The notes under the pieces were generated by a model. That model did not search any database, had not been told where the DNA came from, and worked only from the letters and a program-made list of their open reading frames with translations. Both the position numbers and the translations under genes were made by a program. A stretch of DNA of 17,500 bases from Theodoxus fluviatilis (lineage: Eukaryota > Mollusca > Gastropoda > Cycloneritida > Neritidae), in NCBI GenBank assembly GCA_034096865.1, contig JAWQFJ010012189.1, positions 1 through 17,500 of the forward strand, in the 5' to 3' direction. This document shows, in pieces, positions 16,686 to 17,500 of the stretch; position 1 is the stretch's first letter, and every line of letters begins with the position of its first letter.

Positions 16686-16755
16686 GTACAAGATACAATA
16701 CAAGATACAAAATACAAGATACTTTATTGTCCTCATTGTTACAAGGAAATTCGTT
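16686..16755 (-). mobile_element. Retroposon 3' end (AATAAA plus TATCTTGTAT tail)
   Basis: On the minus strand, AATTTCCTTGTAACAATG precedes GAGGACAATAAAGTATC, then several (TATCTTGTAT/TTTTGTATC) units. A microsatellite tail starting at AATAAAG is typical of LINE or SINE 3' ends in animals. The body should extend towards higher coordinates, but no reverse-transcriptase homology was seen up to 17500. Confidence 0.5.
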
Positions 16756-17278
16756 TTATCGGTGGCAAAAACATAATACATACATACAAAAACAGAAACG
16801 TACAAGAAGTTCAACATTAATTAACTCAATCACATCGCTCAAGTTATGGATACACGCGCATCAGAATTAGTAAACAGAAAGACACAATAAGATAGGACAC
16901 ATTTAGCTCTACATCATAGGCAATTCAATTTAATAGAGGAACATTTTACATCGCAACAAGTAATCACAGAAGGAACAAAAGACATAAGCATGCACATCAA
17001 ACAATCATCGTCACGCAATCACACATACCCGATCTTCAACCATGACACATGTACAATCCCCCACCCCCACCCCCATCATCATGTTCTTCATCCTGCATCA
17101 CAACACAATCACAGGAAAGACCAACAAGAGACAGGCATGCACATCAACAACCACACTCACACAGCACACATACACGATTATCAACGCATAACGCACGCAC
17201 TCTCCCCCTACACACACACACACTCTCACATGTTCATCTTTGTTGGCACAGACATTGTTCACACCATTCATAGTCCTT

Positions 17279-17475
17279 CCTGTCACAGTTCACAGCATTA
17301 CAAGTCCTCATAGTCCCAGTTCACTTTACTCCAATCCTCCGTCATATGTCGCATCAATCCTGGTCACATAGTCACAGCTCTCATCACTCATCCTCACAGT
17401 CACAGTTCACATCACCCACTCTTCAGTCACAGTTCGCGTCACTCCTGGTCCCACAGTCACGTCAAGTCTCACAAC
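17279..17475. repeat. Degenerate tandem repeat, ~28-30-bp unit (CAGTCACAGTTCACATCACTC)
   Basis: Recurring cores such as GTCACAGTTCACAGCATTAC, GTCCCAGTTCACTTTACTCC, GTCACAGCTCTCATCACTCA, GTCACAGTTCACATCACCCA and GTCACAGTTCGCGTCACTCC lie at roughly regular spacing, five or six copies. Confidence 0.7.
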
Positions 17476-17500
17476 AATCTTTATGCATACTACCCATTTA

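Larger units (their letters stand above)
15934..17500 (+). other. GTF2H2: GTF2H2 intron 3 (partial)
   Basis: No further p44 exon was recognised, so this intron exceeds 1.5 kb. It contains the short inverted-repeat element, the retroposon-like tail on the minus strand and the CACAGTCACAGTTCAC-type repeat listed separately. The rest holds nothing recognisable. Confidence 0.6.

Noticed and set aside
16498..16686. 62-codon frame as a possible GTF2H2 exon 4
   Set aside because: Its translation has no resemblance to the p44 vWA region expected next, and no acceptor is in phase.

Overview
The window reads as non-coding-rich invertebrate nuclear DNA. It has GT-AG introns, very long microsatellites, several DNA-transposon remnants and a retroposon fragment, and no bacterial operon structure. 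A dispersed repeat built on TGACCTTGA hexamers and a CGGA-repeat ending in 'agtacatagactcacttttg' resembles repeats I associate with gastropod molluscs. I therefore favour a marine gastropod, with modest confidence and no species call.

Layout. 1-2013: a near full-length piggyBac-type transposase on the minus strand, broken by one in-frame TAA. 2068-2332: a decayed THAP zinc-finger segment on the plus strand, head-to-head with the transposase. 2568-3958: a non-autonomous DNA transposon with about 20-bp terminal inverted repeats, a TTA target duplication (PIF/Harbinger-like) and a core of about 200-bp tandem units. 4040-4330 (minus): a frameshifted non-LTR retrotransposon fragment. 4424-4773: a 350-bp purine tract. 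4987-6456: a 1.47-kb segment bounded by imperfect inverted repeats of about 110 bp, holding a THAP-domain exon with one in-frame TAA. 6458-7746: two direct copies of a roughly 400-bp repeat around a spacer, all dense in TCAAGGTCA nuclear-receptor sites. 7748-11200: no recognisable gene. 11577-11795: a SAP-domain ORF, again closed by a TAA after which the frame stays open.

The only clearly functional host gene is at the right: the 5' part of the TFIIH p44 subunit gene (GTF2H2) on the plus strand. Three coding exons (13468-13529, 14820-14934, 15847-15933) join in phase to give about 88 N-terminal residues, up to the start of the vWA domain. The rest lies beyond 17500. Intron 1 carries a 500-nt (GT)n tract and a 300-nt pyrimidine tract ending in C23. 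Intron 2 carries a (CA)n tract and a G-quadruplex-like GGGGGT tract, so exon 2 is flanked by two pairs of complementary simple repeats. The third exon appears to use a GC donor.

I found no coherent multi-gene system. The transposon pieces look like independent insertions. The most interesting signals are the nuclear-receptor-site repeat, the satellite-bearing Harbinger-like element, the THAP segment flanked by inverted repeats, and the splice architecture of GTF2H2.
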